This document shows, in pieces, positions 39,431 through 47,286 of a stretch of DNA of 55,041 bases. The stretch spans positions 1 to 55,041 of the forward strand of contig JBCCGG010000040.1 of the NCBI GenBank assembly GCA_039029395.1, written 5' to 3'. Numbering within the stretch: position 1 is the stretch's first letter; every line of letters begins with the position of its first letter. The DNA is from JBCCGG01 sp039029395 (GTDB taxonomy: Bacteria > Pseudomonadota > Alphaproteobacteria > Kiloniellales > JAKSDN01). The notes beneath the pieces are model-generated. The model was not told where the DNA came from, searched no databases, and saw nothing but the letters and a program-made list of their open reading frames with translations. Both the position numbers and the translations under genes were made by a program.

Positions 39431-42145
39431 ATGAGCCAAAGTGCGACCACCCTGGGCGAACACAATATCGTTATCCAGATCCAGGGCGACGGCAATTCGG
39501 TCGTCCCCAATCTGCCCCATCTGGAGTTGACGCTCTATGGCGCGCGCCGGCAAGTGCGTCAAGACGGCGGCGTGGAGCGGGCGGCGGACCTGGTCAGCGC
39601 CTACAGCCGGAGCATTCCCTTGGTCGGCCGCCAAGAGGTGCTGGGCGACTTGAAAGCCTGGCTGGCGAACGGTCAGGCGGCCTCGATTCAGGTTCTGGTG
39701 GGCACGGCCGGGCGCGGCAAGACCCGCCTGGCGCTCGAGCTCTGCCAGGCGGCCCGGGCCGATGGCTGGCGCGCCGGCTTCCTGACGGCGGGCGAGATCA
39801 AGCGCTTTCGCGGCCAGCAGAATGTTGCGAGCTGGGGCTGGAACGGGCCGACCCTGGTCGCCGTCGACTATGTGGCGAGCCACGCCGAGTCGCTGCACGA
39901 CTGGCTGGTGGAGCTGGCCGACAACGGCGCGCTTAGCGACCCCAAGACCGGCCAGGAACGTCCCTTGCGGATCCTGTTACTGGAGCGCCAAGCGGATCCG
40001 CGGGGCGGCTGGTGGGTCAGCGCCTTTGGACGCGGCGGCGGCGACGCCCAGGCGGTCGGCCGCTTGCTGGAGCGGCCCGAGCCGCTCGTGCTGCCGCCGC
40101 TCGACGGGGTCGAGGCCCGGCGCGAGATCCTCACCGAGATGCTGGCGCGCGCCGGCCGGCAGGAGCGCCCGCCGGCACCTGGCGCGGACGCGGACTTCGA
40201 CCGGCGCCTGGCCGATGTGTCGTGGGGCGGTGAGCCGCTCTTCCTCATGATGGCAGGCCTGGCCGCGGCCGAGAGCGGCCTGGCCGAAGCGCTCGCCCTG
40301 GCGCCTGACGCGCTCGCCTTCGCCCTGGCGGCGCGCGAGCGCGAGCGCATCGGGCGCATCGCCAAGGCCCACGGCGTCGACGGGTCCCTGGCCGATCACA
40401 TGGCCGCGCTCGCAACCCTTTGCCAAGGCCTGGAGCGCGAGGCGGCCCTGGCGGCGATCGCGAGCGAGAAGCAGGCGCTGCACTACGGCGAGGCGGGCGG
40501 CGCCCCGCCAACGGTCTATGGCGCCCTGCGCGAGGCCCTGGCGCGCGACGGCAGCGGCCTGGAGCCGATCCTGCCCGACATCATTGGCGAGGCCTTCCTG
40601 CTCAGCGTGTGGGACGGCGGCGACGGCCGCGACGGCCTGGCCCCGGTAGTGCGCGCGGCCGAGGAGGATCATGGCGCGGTCGCGGCCACGGTGATCAGAA
40701 CCTGCCAGGACTTCGCGATCCGGGGCTACGAGGCACCGCTCAAATGGCTGGAGGGCTTAGGGGAAAAGGCTGGGCACGACCTGCCGTCATTGATCGACCT
40801 TGTCGATGCCTTGCCAACGCAGACCATCGTCTTGCGCGAGCTGGCGGCCCGCCTGACCCAAACCATCCTGGACCTGCTGCCGAGCGATGGGGCGGCGGCC
40901 CAAGAGGATGGGGTCCTGAGCCAAAAAGCCCTAACGCTCACCAACCTTTCGAACCGGCTGAAAAACCTTGGTCAGCGAGACGCGGCCTTGGCGGCAGCCA
41001 ACCAAGCCGTCGCGATTCAACGGGAGCTGGCCACCGCGCGGCCGGACGCCTTCGACCTGGACTTGGCCCGCTCTCTCAACAATCTCTCCAACCGGCTCGG
41101 AGAGGTTGGCGATGTGGAGCCGGCGCTGGACGCCATCGCGGAATCCGTCGCCATCCAACGCAGGCTCCAGCACGAGCTGTCGGCCGCGCGCGGCCATTTG
41201 GTGATGCTCCCGTCCCTCGCGCTCGGTCTCAACAACCTTTCCAACCGACTTGGCGAACTGGGCCGGCTGGAGGAGTCGCTCGAAGCCATCGAGGAGGCCG
41301 TCGACCTCTATCGCAAAGCCAACGCCGCCGAACCGCAAAGCCATCGCCCCGAACTTGCGAACACGCTGAACACACTTTCAACGCGGCTTGAAGATCTTGG
41401 GCGCGGCGCGGAGGCGTTGGCGATCCTCGAGGAAGCGGTCGCGATCCAGCGGGATCTGGCGGCTGCCCGGCCGGATGCCTTTCGCGCCGATCTGGCGCTC
41501 TATTTGAACAACCTGGCCAACCGCCTCCAAGATCCTGGGGCCGCGCTGGCCGCGATCGAGGAAGCCGTTGCGATCCGCCGGAACCTGGCCGCCCAGCGAC
41601 CGGAAGTTTACCGGCCCACCTTGGCTCAATCCCTCAACAATCTCTCGAACCGCCTAGCTGACTTCGACCGCGGCGAGGACGCCCTGGGCGCCGCCGAAGA
41701 GTCCGTAGCGATCTACCGCGCCCTGGCGACCGAGCAGCCCGATGTCTTTCGCTCGAACTTGGCCCAGGCGCTCGGCACCCTGGCGAACCGTCTCGGCTCT
41801 TGCGCGAACCACGAGGCCGCCCTGATCGCCGTCGAGGAGTCCGTCGCACTTCATCGGCGACTGGCCGCGGCGCAGCCAGACCAGTACAACCCCCATTTGG
41901 CGCTTGTGCTCAACAACCTCTCGGCGGTCAACCAGAACCTCGCCCGACCGGAGGCCGCGCTGGAGGCCAGCGCGCAGGCGCTGCGGTCGCTCAGCGCGCA
42001 CTTTCTCAAGCGGCCGAAAGCCTATCGGAGTTGGATGGAGGTCATGGCGCAAAACTACGTGAAGCGATGCGAAGCCTGTGACCAGGCGCCCGACCACGAC
42101 CTGCTGGCACCCATTGCCCAGGTTCTCGAGGAGATGCAATCATGA
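39431..42145 (+). CDS. STAND-type P-loop NTPase with C-terminal TPR array
   Basis: A 904-residue soluble protein. The N-terminus has a short beta-like peptide 'EHNIVIQIQGDGNSV' (10-24). A P-loop NTPase domain follows 'SIPLVGRQEVL', with Walker A 'GTAGRGKT' (91-98) and Walker B-like 'TLVAVDYV' (141-148), then a helical region (about 290-490). Eight tetratricopeptide units run from about 498 to 855, each built on 'LNNLSNRLxxLG' and 'ALxAxEEAVAIxRxLA..RPDAF'. The fifth unit lacks about four residues. STAND proteins of this plan act as ligand-triggered switches in immunity, stress or signalling. No enzymatic effector domain is fused; the coupled gene at 42142 may supply the output. The function is inferred, not known. 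Confidence 0.88.
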   Translation: MSQSATTLGEHNIVIQIQGDGNSVVPNLPHLELTLYGARRQVRQDGGVERAADLVSAYSRSIPLVGRQEVLGDLKAWLANGQAASIQVLVGTAGRGKTRLALELCQAARADGWRAGFLTAGEIKRFRGQQNVASWGWNGPTLVAVDYVASHAESLHDWLVELADNGALSDPKTGQERPLRILLLERQADPRGGWWVSAFGRGGGDAQAVGRLLERPEPLVLPPLDGVEARREILTEMLARAGRQERPPAPGADADFDRRLADVSWGGEPLFLMMAGLAAAESGLAEALALAPDALAFALAARERERIGRIAKAHGVDGSLADHMAALATLCQGLEREAALAAIASEKQALHYGEAGGAPPTVYGALREALARDGSGLEPILPDIIGEAFLLSVWDGGDGRDGLAPVVRAAEEDHGAVAATVIRTCQDFAIRGYEAPLKWLEGLGEKAGHDLPSLIDLVDALPTQTIVLRELAARLTQTILDLLPSDGAAAQEDGVLSQKALTLTNLSNRLKNLGQRDAALAAANQAVAIQRELATARPDAFDLDLARSLNNLSNRLGEVGDVEPALDAIAESVAIQRRLQHELSAARGHLVMLPSLALGLNNLSNRLGELGRLEESLEAIEEAVDLYRKANAAEPQSHRPELANTLNTLSTRLEDLGRGAEALAILEEAVAIQRDLAAARPDAFRADLALYLNNLANRLQDPGAALAAIEEAVAIRRNLAAQRPEVYRPTLAQSLNNLSNRLADFDRGEDALGAAEESVAIYRALATEQPDVFRSNLAQALGTLANRLGSCANHEAALIAVEESVALHRRLAAAQPDQYNPHLALVLNNLSAVNQNLARPEAALEASAQALRSLSAHFLKRPKAYRSWMEVMAQNYVKRCEACDQAPDHDLLAPIAQVLEEMQS

Positions 42146-42525
42146 TCGATCCAGCCAGCCTGGCCGCCGGCGCGGTCGGCTTTGCCGCGGCCTATCTGGG
42201 CAAGATCGCGAAGCGGGTCGCCGACGACTCGGCCGATCTGGCAGCGAAGAAGATCACCGCTTGGATCAAGGGAAAACTGGGCGAAGAGGAAGCGGTTGCC
42301 GAGCTCGAGGCCGCGCCGGAGTCCGAGGGCGCCCGGCTCATGGTGCAAGGTGCTTTGTTGGCGCGCCTGGAGGCCGAGCCGGGATTGGCCGAAGAGCTTG
42401 CCGCTTTGCTTGAGCAGGCCGAGCGCGCCGGCGCAACGCAAAAGATCGCGCAGTCGGGCGACAGCAACGTCGGAGTCCAGGTCACCGGCAACCAAAACCA
42501 AATCAACATCGCCCGAAAGGACTAA
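42142..42525 (+). CDS. Small partner protein of the STAND NTPase, with a C-terminal glycine/asparagine peptide repeat
   Basis: A 127-residue protein whose ATG overlaps the NTPase stop (ATGA). Residues 4-20 are hydrophobic ('PASLAAGAVGFAAAYLGKI') and could insert in or lie on a membrane. A basic helix ('AAKKITAWIKGKLG') and an acidic helical middle follow. The C-terminus, 'GDSNVGVQVTGNQNQINIAR' (about 107-126), resembles the N-terminal 'IVIQIQGDGNSV' of the NTPase, as if both could pack into one beta structure. No family recognised. The stop interlocks with that of the convergent RidA gene. Confidence 0.75.
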   Translation: MIDPASLAAGAVGFAAAYLGKIAKRVADDSADLAAKKITAWIKGKLGEEEAVAELEAAPESEGARLMVQGALLARLEAEPGLAEELAALLEQAERAGATQKIAQSGDSNVGVQVTGNQNQINIARKD

Positions 42526-42950
42526 AGGGCCGGCGGCCTATAGCGCGCGTGGGGGATCACGGCGATCGGAACCAGCTCGACCAGGAGGGCCGGATCGACC
42601 AAACCGGAAACTTGAATGAAGATGCTGACCGGCGCCTGACCCACGGGAAAGGAGAGATGCTTCTCCCGGGCCGCGCGAATGGCCGGCATGTTGTCTCGGC
42701 TCACGAAGTAGATGGTCATGGAGACGATGTCCTCGAGCCGTCCGCCAACCACTGCCAAGACCGTCTCGATATTCTCGACGCATTTTGCCATCTGCGCGCC
42801 AGCGTCGCCGGGTCCAATGACCTGCCTGGCCTCGTCCCAGGCAACCTGGCCGGTGACGTGCAGGACCTGTCCTTCGTGTTGGACAACGCCCTGGGAAAAA
42901 ATCGGGCCGCCGGGCTCGCAGCCGTGAGTCGGATTGAAGCCTTGCGCCAA
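42522..42950 (-). CDS. RidA (YjgF/YER057c/UK114) family protein
   Basis: A 142-residue Rid protein, family members of which often hydrolyse reactive enamine/imine intermediates. The text includes 'GPIFSQGVVQHEGQVLHVTG', 'GDAGAQMAKCVENIETVLAV' and 'RLEDIVSMTIYFVSRDN'. 'HLSFPVGQAPVSIFIQVSGL' replaces the usual 'R(P)A(R/S)...V..L' end. The position of the catalytic arginine of RidA proper is not clearly conserved, suggesting another Rid subgroup. A TTG at 42950 is chosen as start because AAGGAG lies 7 nt before it; an upstream ATG (42971) would place that ribosome site inside the gene. Confidence 0.85.
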   Translation of the reverse strand: MAQGFNPTHGCEPGGPIFSQGVVQHEGQVLHVTGQVAWDEARQVIGPGDAGAQMAKCVENIETVLAVVGGRLEDIVSMTIYFVSRDNMPAIRAAREKHLSFPVGQAPVSIFIQVSGLVDPALLVELVPIAVIPHARYRPPAL

Positions 42951-43125
42951 GGGAAGTCTCCTTGATGTCATTGACGGAACCGCTCGAATGGCAAGAGAGT
43001 CCTGACCTATCTTGCGGGGCCGCCGCAAACCAGAAATTCTGCCGCCGAGGCTTAGAAAAATTGACGCCACAGCCACCCTCCACTTGGCCCTTGCCGATTT
43101 GCGCTAAGGCGCTCACATTAGCCCC

Positions 43126-44358
43126 ATGCCCGCCGAGACGATCGCCACCCAGCGCCCGGCCGCCGCCGACAGCGGTGCGGTTAAGCTCAAGATCGCCCCG
43201 CTGGTCGATCACCTCTTGTCTCTGCGCACCGGGCGGCTGCGCTCGACCACGCTTTTCGCCCAGTATTGCCAGTGCCTGCGCCAGCTCGGCATAGGGCTCG
43301 AGCGCGCCACCTTGCACGTGCCCCAGCTTCACCCGCAGATCTCGGCGCGCGCCTTCCTGTGGCTGGCCGAGAGCGGCGGCGCGATGGAGACCGGCCGGCG
43401 CCACGGCATGCAAAAGTCGGCGTTTTACCTGGAAAGCCCGGTGCGCCGGATCTACGAGGGCGCCGGGCAGATCCGCCGGCGCCTGAGCGCGTCCGACGCG
43501 CCCCTGGACTTCCCGATCCTCGAAGAGCTCAAGGCCAATGGCTTTTCCGACTACTACATGACCTCGCTCGCCTTCTCGACCGGCGCGCGGCCCAATGCGG
43601 TCTCCTTCGCGGCGAAAGGCGATAGCAGCTTTAGCGAGGCCGACATCGCGCTGATCGAGGCATCGCTTCCGGCGCTCGGCGCGGTGCTCGAGGTGCGCCA
43701 CCAGCGCCAAACCGCACGCCAGCTTCTGACCACCTATATAGGCCCCAACGCCGGCGAGCGGGTCTTGAACGGCGACATCCTGCGCGGCCGGGGCGAGGTC
43801 ATCCATGCGACCCTCTGGTACTGCGACCTGCGCGGCTTTACCGAGCTTTCCGAGCAACTGCCGTCGGACGAGATGATCCAGCTTCTCAACGATTACTTCG
43901 AGGTCATGGCCCAGCCGGTGAAAGGCCGGGGCGGCGAGATCCTCAAGTTCATCGGCGACGCCATGCTGGCGATCTTCCCGATCGCTGGAGAGTCCGAGGG
44001 CAAGTACTGCGAAGCCTGCTGCAAGGCGATATTGGCGGCCCAGGAAGGCCTCGACGGCATCGCCGCCTTCAACGAGATGCGCCAGGCCGAGGCTAAGCCG
44101 CCGATCCGCGCGGGCGTGGCCCTGTCCCGCGGCGACGTGGTCTACGGCAACATCGGCGATGCCGAGCGGCTCGACTTCACGGCGATCGGGCCAGCGGTCA
44201 ATCTGGCGACCCGCCTGGAGGGCCTGACCCGGGACCTGGATCCGCCGATCGTCTTCACCCGGGACGTGGCCGAGGCGAGCGGCCGGCCGTTTCGCCATTT
44301 GGGCGCCTTCGATCTCAAGGGCATCGCCCTGCCCCAAGACGCCTTCACCCTGGCATAA
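43126..44358 (+). CDS. Class III adenylate/guanylate cyclase
   Basis: A 410-residue soluble cyclase. The N-terminal 200 residues are a helical sensory region without transmembrane helices, ending in 'QRQTARQLLTTYIGPNAGER'. The catalytic domain has the two metal aspartates in 'LWYCDLRGFTELSEQL' (about 227) and 'ILKFIGDAMLAIFP' (about 280), the substrate-pocket residues in 'RLDFTAIGPAVNLATRL' (about 345) and a normal C-terminus. All key residues are present. It is followed 8 nt later by the double Rid-domain gene, so they form an operon. The N-terminal layout matches cyclases common in Rhodospirillales and Rhizobiales. Confidence 0.92.
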   Translation: MPAETIATQRPAAADSGAVKLKIAPLVDHLLSLRTGRLRSTTLFAQYCQCLRQLGIGLERATLHVPQLHPQISARAFLWLAESGGAMETGRRHGMQKSAFYLESPVRRIYEGAGQIRRRLSASDAPLDFPILEELKANGFSDYYMTSLAFSTGARPNAVSFAAKGDSSFSEADIALIEASLPALGAVLEVRHQRQTARQLLTTYIGPNAGERVLNGDILRGRGEVIHATLWYCDLRGFTELSEQLPSDEMIQLLNDYFEVMAQPVKGRGGEILKFIGDAMLAIFPIAGESEGKYCEACCKAILAAQEGLDGIAAFNEMRQAEAKPPIRAGVALSRGDVVYGNIGDAERLDFTAIGPAVNLATRLEGLTRDLDPPIVFTRDVAEASGRPFRHLGAFDLKGIALPQDAFTLA

Positions 44359-44366
44359 AGGGCCCC

Positions 44367-45428
44367 ATGCGCCGGCACCTGCCTTTTGCCGCGCTTTGGT
44401 CGATGCAGATCGAGGTGCCGGTCTCCCTGCTGCTGCGCGACGGCGATCTGGCCTGGAGCTGCGGGCAATGTCCGCTCGACGGCTCGGGCCAGGTGATCGC
44501 GCCGGGCGACCTGGCAGCGCAAAGCGAAGCGGTGGCCGACTACATCGCCGAGGTGCTGGCGCGCGGCGATCTCTCGGCCGAGGACATCGGTTTGCTGCTC
44601 GCCTACTACGTCGATGGCGGCCCCGGCAGCGAAGCGGACATGGTGGCGATTTTGCAGCGGCGCTTGGGCGGTCGAGCGCTGATCCTGCCGGTCCCCGTGC
44701 CGCACTTCTATTACGCCGGCATGATGATCGAGGTCGACGTCTTCGCCAGCGCAGCGGCTGGCACGCGGCGCCGCCACCAAGCGGGCAGTCTGGAGATCGA
44801 GATGCTGGACGGCGGCGCGCTGACCTGGGTCAAGCTGTCATTGTCGACCCCCTGCCCGGCCGACAGGCAGCTGGGCGCTCTGGGCGAGCTTGGTCTGGAA
44901 GCCAGTGCGCTGCTGCGCGACCACTGGTTCCTGCCGGCCGACGACGCGACTTTGCTCGAGAGCGCGGCGGCCGCCGGTCTCGTCACCGACCCGGGCGCGG
45001 CGGTTTTTATGCCCAGCGGAGATGCCAAGAGATTGCTGGGAGAATTGACCTTCGCCCGGGGGAAGACGGCGACCCGGCACGCGGAGGCCGGCGCCGTCAC
45101 GCTGCACCTTCGGCGCCACGGCGAATTCCTCTGGGCCCTGGCGCGCGACCGCGACCCACGCGCCGACCTGGTCGGCCAGACCGAGCGGATCATGCCGGCG
45201 CTCAAAGACGCGCTCGCGTTAGAGGGCATGAGCTTCGCCGATGTCGTCAAGCTGACCACCCACTACGTCGGCGACGACAGCCCCGAGGCCCTGCACGACA
45301 ACATGCGCGTGCGCAACGCCTACTACGCCACGCCGGGGCCGACCTCGACCGGCCTGCCGGTCGCAGGCTTGGGCGATCCGCAAAGCTTGATCACGGTCAA
45401 CCTCCTGGCCCGGCGGGCAGGCCCCTAG
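44367..45428 (+). CDS. Tandem Rid-family protein (two YjgF-like domains fused)
   Basis: A 353-residue protein made of two Rid-like units. The first (about 15-125) has 'GDLAWSCGQCPLDGSGQVIA' and 'EVLARGDLSAEDIGLLLAYY'. The second (about 230-350) has 'GAVTLHLRRHGEFLWALARD', 'SFADVVKLTTHYVGDDSPEA' and 'GPTSTGLPVAGLGDPQSLIT'. The second is closer to the family consensus. A middle segment (about 130-225) joins them. It follows the cyclase gene by 8 nt. Its stop overlaps that of the convergent aldolase gene in CTAG. Substrate unknown. Confidence 0.82.
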   Translation: MRRHLPFAALWSMQIEVPVSLLLRDGDLAWSCGQCPLDGSGQVIAPGDLAAQSEAVADYIAEVLARGDLSAEDIGLLLAYYVDGGPGSEADMVAILQRRLGGRALILPVPVPHFYYAGMMIEVDVFASAAAGTRRRHQAGSLEIEMLDGGALTWVKLSLSTPCPADRQLGALGELGLEASALLRDHWFLPADDATLLESAAAAGLVTDPGAAVFMPSGDAKRLLGELTFARGKTATRHAEAGAVTLHLRRHGEFLWALARDRDPRADLVGQTERIMPALKDALALEGMSFADVVKLTTHYVGDDSPEALHDNMRVRNAYYATPGPTSTGLPVAGLGDPQSLITVNLLARRAGP

Positions 45429-46204
45429 CTCTTGTAGGACGGCGCTTCCCGGTCCAGGGCGCGCAGGCAGGCCTGCCACTCCAGCTCGCCCTCGTAGCCG
45501 TACCAGTTGCTCTTTGCCATGTCGGCCAGGTGGCGGTCGATCTCCGCCTGGCGCAGGGTCATGAGCTCGGCACCGGACGCGCCCGCGGCCTGCACCGCAA
45601 GCTGCACGCTGCAGGCCTGGTCCAGGTAGAAGGCCTTAAAGAAGGCCTCGCGCACCGTGCGGCCAAGCACGAAGGCGCCGTGGAAGGCCTCGACGACCAT
45701 CGAGCGGCCCTCGCCCGCCGCCAGAAGCCCGGCGAGGAACGCGTCCGTGCACTCGAACTCGTAGCGGCTGTAGCCGATCTCCTCGGCGCCGCCGATCATC
45801 AGGAAGGCCTGGGAATAGGGCTGCAAGCCTTCGGCCTGGGCCGAGACCCCCATGATCGCCTTGGTGTGCACGTGCATGACGCAGTTGATCTCCGGGCGCG
45901 CCTCGAAGAACAGCTTGGCGATCTCGGTCGCCGAGGGGTTGGGCTCGCCATTCTCGGGGTTCAGGTTCTGGCGGTCAAAGCCGACCTTGATCAGGCCGGA
46001 GGCGCTGACCTCCTCATTAAACAGGCCGTAGTGGTGGGTCAGGAGCGCCGCTTCGCCGGGCACCCGGGCGGCGTGCCACTGATTGGTCAGGTCGGTCAGG
46101 CGGTACTTGCGCAGCAGGTGATAGACCGCCGAGAGCTCGCAGCGCGCTGTCCACTCTGCGTCCGAGCAAGGGGACGCGCTGTCGATGGGGCTGGTGACGG
46201 ACAT
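45425..46204 (-). CDS. Class II aldolase/adducin family protein
   Basis: A 259-residue protein of the class II aldolase/adducin fold, which includes fuculose-phosphate aldolase and decarboxylases. Metal ligands are visible in 'INCVMHVHTKAIMGVS' (HxH, about 113) and in 'EAFHGAFVLGRTVREAF' (about 180), and an early 'LTHHYGLFNEEVS' is typical of the bacterial adducin-like subgroup. The ATG at 46204 is chosen; the frame upstream reads into the divergent promoter region. It is divergent from the GlxA-type regulator. Confidence 0.88.
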   Translation of the reverse strand: MSVTSPIDSASPCSDAEWTARCELSAVYHLLRKYRLTDLTNQWHAARVPGEAALLTHHYGLFNEEVSASGLIKVGFDRQNLNPENGEPNPSATEIAKLFFEARPEINCVMHVHTKAIMGVSAQAEGLQPYSQAFLMIGGAEEIGYSRYEFECTDAFLAGLLAAGEGRSMVVEAFHGAFVLGRTVREAFFKAFYLDQACSVQLAVQAAGASGAELMTLRQAEIDRHLADMAKSNWYGYEGELEWQACLRALDREAPSYKS

Positions 46205-46305
46205 GGGGGCCTTCCGTGGTGGGCGTGATCCTGTCGTTCGGTGTGTCACGGCCCGCTCGCGTAGACTTATAGAAAAATACCGCAATATTGATCTACTCTA
46301 CCAGC

Positions 46306-47286
46306 ATGACGTCCGAAACCGTCCATCGGGTCGGCTTTCTTCTGCTACCCCGCTTTCAGATGCTGGCCTACGTGCTGGCCTGCGAGACCTTGCGCCTGGC
46401 CAACAAGGTGGCGGGCCGGCCGCGCTTCGCCTGGCAGACCGCGACCCAGTCGGGCCAGGCGGTCGCGGCCTCGAACGAGGTTCCGGTCGCGCCCACGGCG
46501 CGGCTCGACGAGATCTCCGAGGCCACGCTGCTGTTGGTCTGCGCCGGCTATGAGCCCTTGAAGGCCTTGGCGCCCAAGGGCCGGGCCCTGCTGCGCCGTC
46601 GGGCGCGCTTCAAGGGTCATCTGGGCGGGCTGGACACAGGCACCGTGGTGCTGGCCGAGCTGGGACTCCTGACCGGCTACCGGGCGGTGGTGCACTGGGA
46701 GGCGGCGCCCGGCTTCCGGGAGCGCTATCCGGAGATCGTCAGCGAGGACGCGATCTACGCCCTCGACCGGGACCGTCTGACCGCGGCCGGCGGCACCGCC
46801 ACCGGCGATGCCATGCTGGCCTGGATCGCCCAGGTGACCGACGCCGGGCTGGCAGCCCGGACCGCTGAGGCCTTGGTGCATGGCCAGATCCGCGCGGGCA
46901 GCGAGCGTCAGCGCCGCACCGCCCCCGAGCGCCTGCCGCCCCCGGTGGCCCGGGCGCTGGAGATCATGGCGGCCAACCTGGAGGAGCCGCTGGCGCTGGC
47001 CGAGATCGCCCGCCGGGCCGGCCTTGGCCAGCGGCGCCTGCTGCGTTTGTTCCAAACCCACCGGGGCCAGGCGCCCGCCGCCGCCTACATGGCCCTGCGC
47101 CTGGAACGCGCCCGCCAGCTTCTGGCATCGAGCGCCCTCTCGGCGGCCGACATCGGCGTGGCCTGCGGCTTTGCCTCGCCCGCCTGGTTCTCGCGCGCCT
47201 ATCGCAAGCGCTACGGCCTGGCGCCGCTCAAGCACCGCAAGCTGTTGCTGTCGGGCGCCGGCGCGGGCAGCTTTTCCGACGCCTAG
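46306..47286 (+). CDS. GlxA family transcriptional regulator (DJ-1/PfpI-like domain plus AraC HTH)
   Basis: A 326-residue regulator. The N-terminal 190 residues are an amidase-like DJ-1/PfpI domain ('HRVGFLLLPRFQMLAYVLAC', 'GLDTGTVVLAELGLL' at the nucleophile-elbow position, with no Cys there). Residues 215-315 are an AraC-type DNA-binding domain ('ALAEIARRAGLGQRRLLRLF', 'SAADIGVACGFASPAWFSRA', 'YRKRYGLAP'). Such proteins control amine and amino-acid-derived catabolic genes. It is divergent from the aldolase gene, a likely target. The stop interlocks with the MFS gene stop in CTAG. Confidence 0.9.
   Translation: MTSETVHRVGFLLLPRFQMLAYVLACETLRLANKVAGRPRFAWQTATQSGQAVAASNEVPVAPTARLDEISEATLLLVCAGYEPLKALAPKGRALLRRRARFKGHLGGLDTGTVVLAELGLLTGYRAVVHWEAAPGFRERYPEIVSEDAIYALDRDRLTAAGGTATGDAMLAWIAQVTDAGLAARTAEALVHGQIRAGSERQRRTAPERLPPPVARALEIMAANLEEPLALAEIARRAGLGQRRLLRLFQTHRGQAPAAAYMALRLERARQLLASSALSAADIGVACGFASPAWFSRAYRKRYGLAPLKHRKLLLSGAGAGSFSDA

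Noticed and set aside
39415..39936. Alternative frame starting at ATG 39415 before the STAND gene
   Set aside because: Its translation is Gly/Arg/Ala-rich without domains; the frame from 39431 carries the P-loop and TPRs.
41501..42145. CRISPR-like or tandem DNA repeats in the TPR region
   Set aside because: The periodicity is at protein level (about 46 codons) with diverged DNA and no spacer/repeat pattern.
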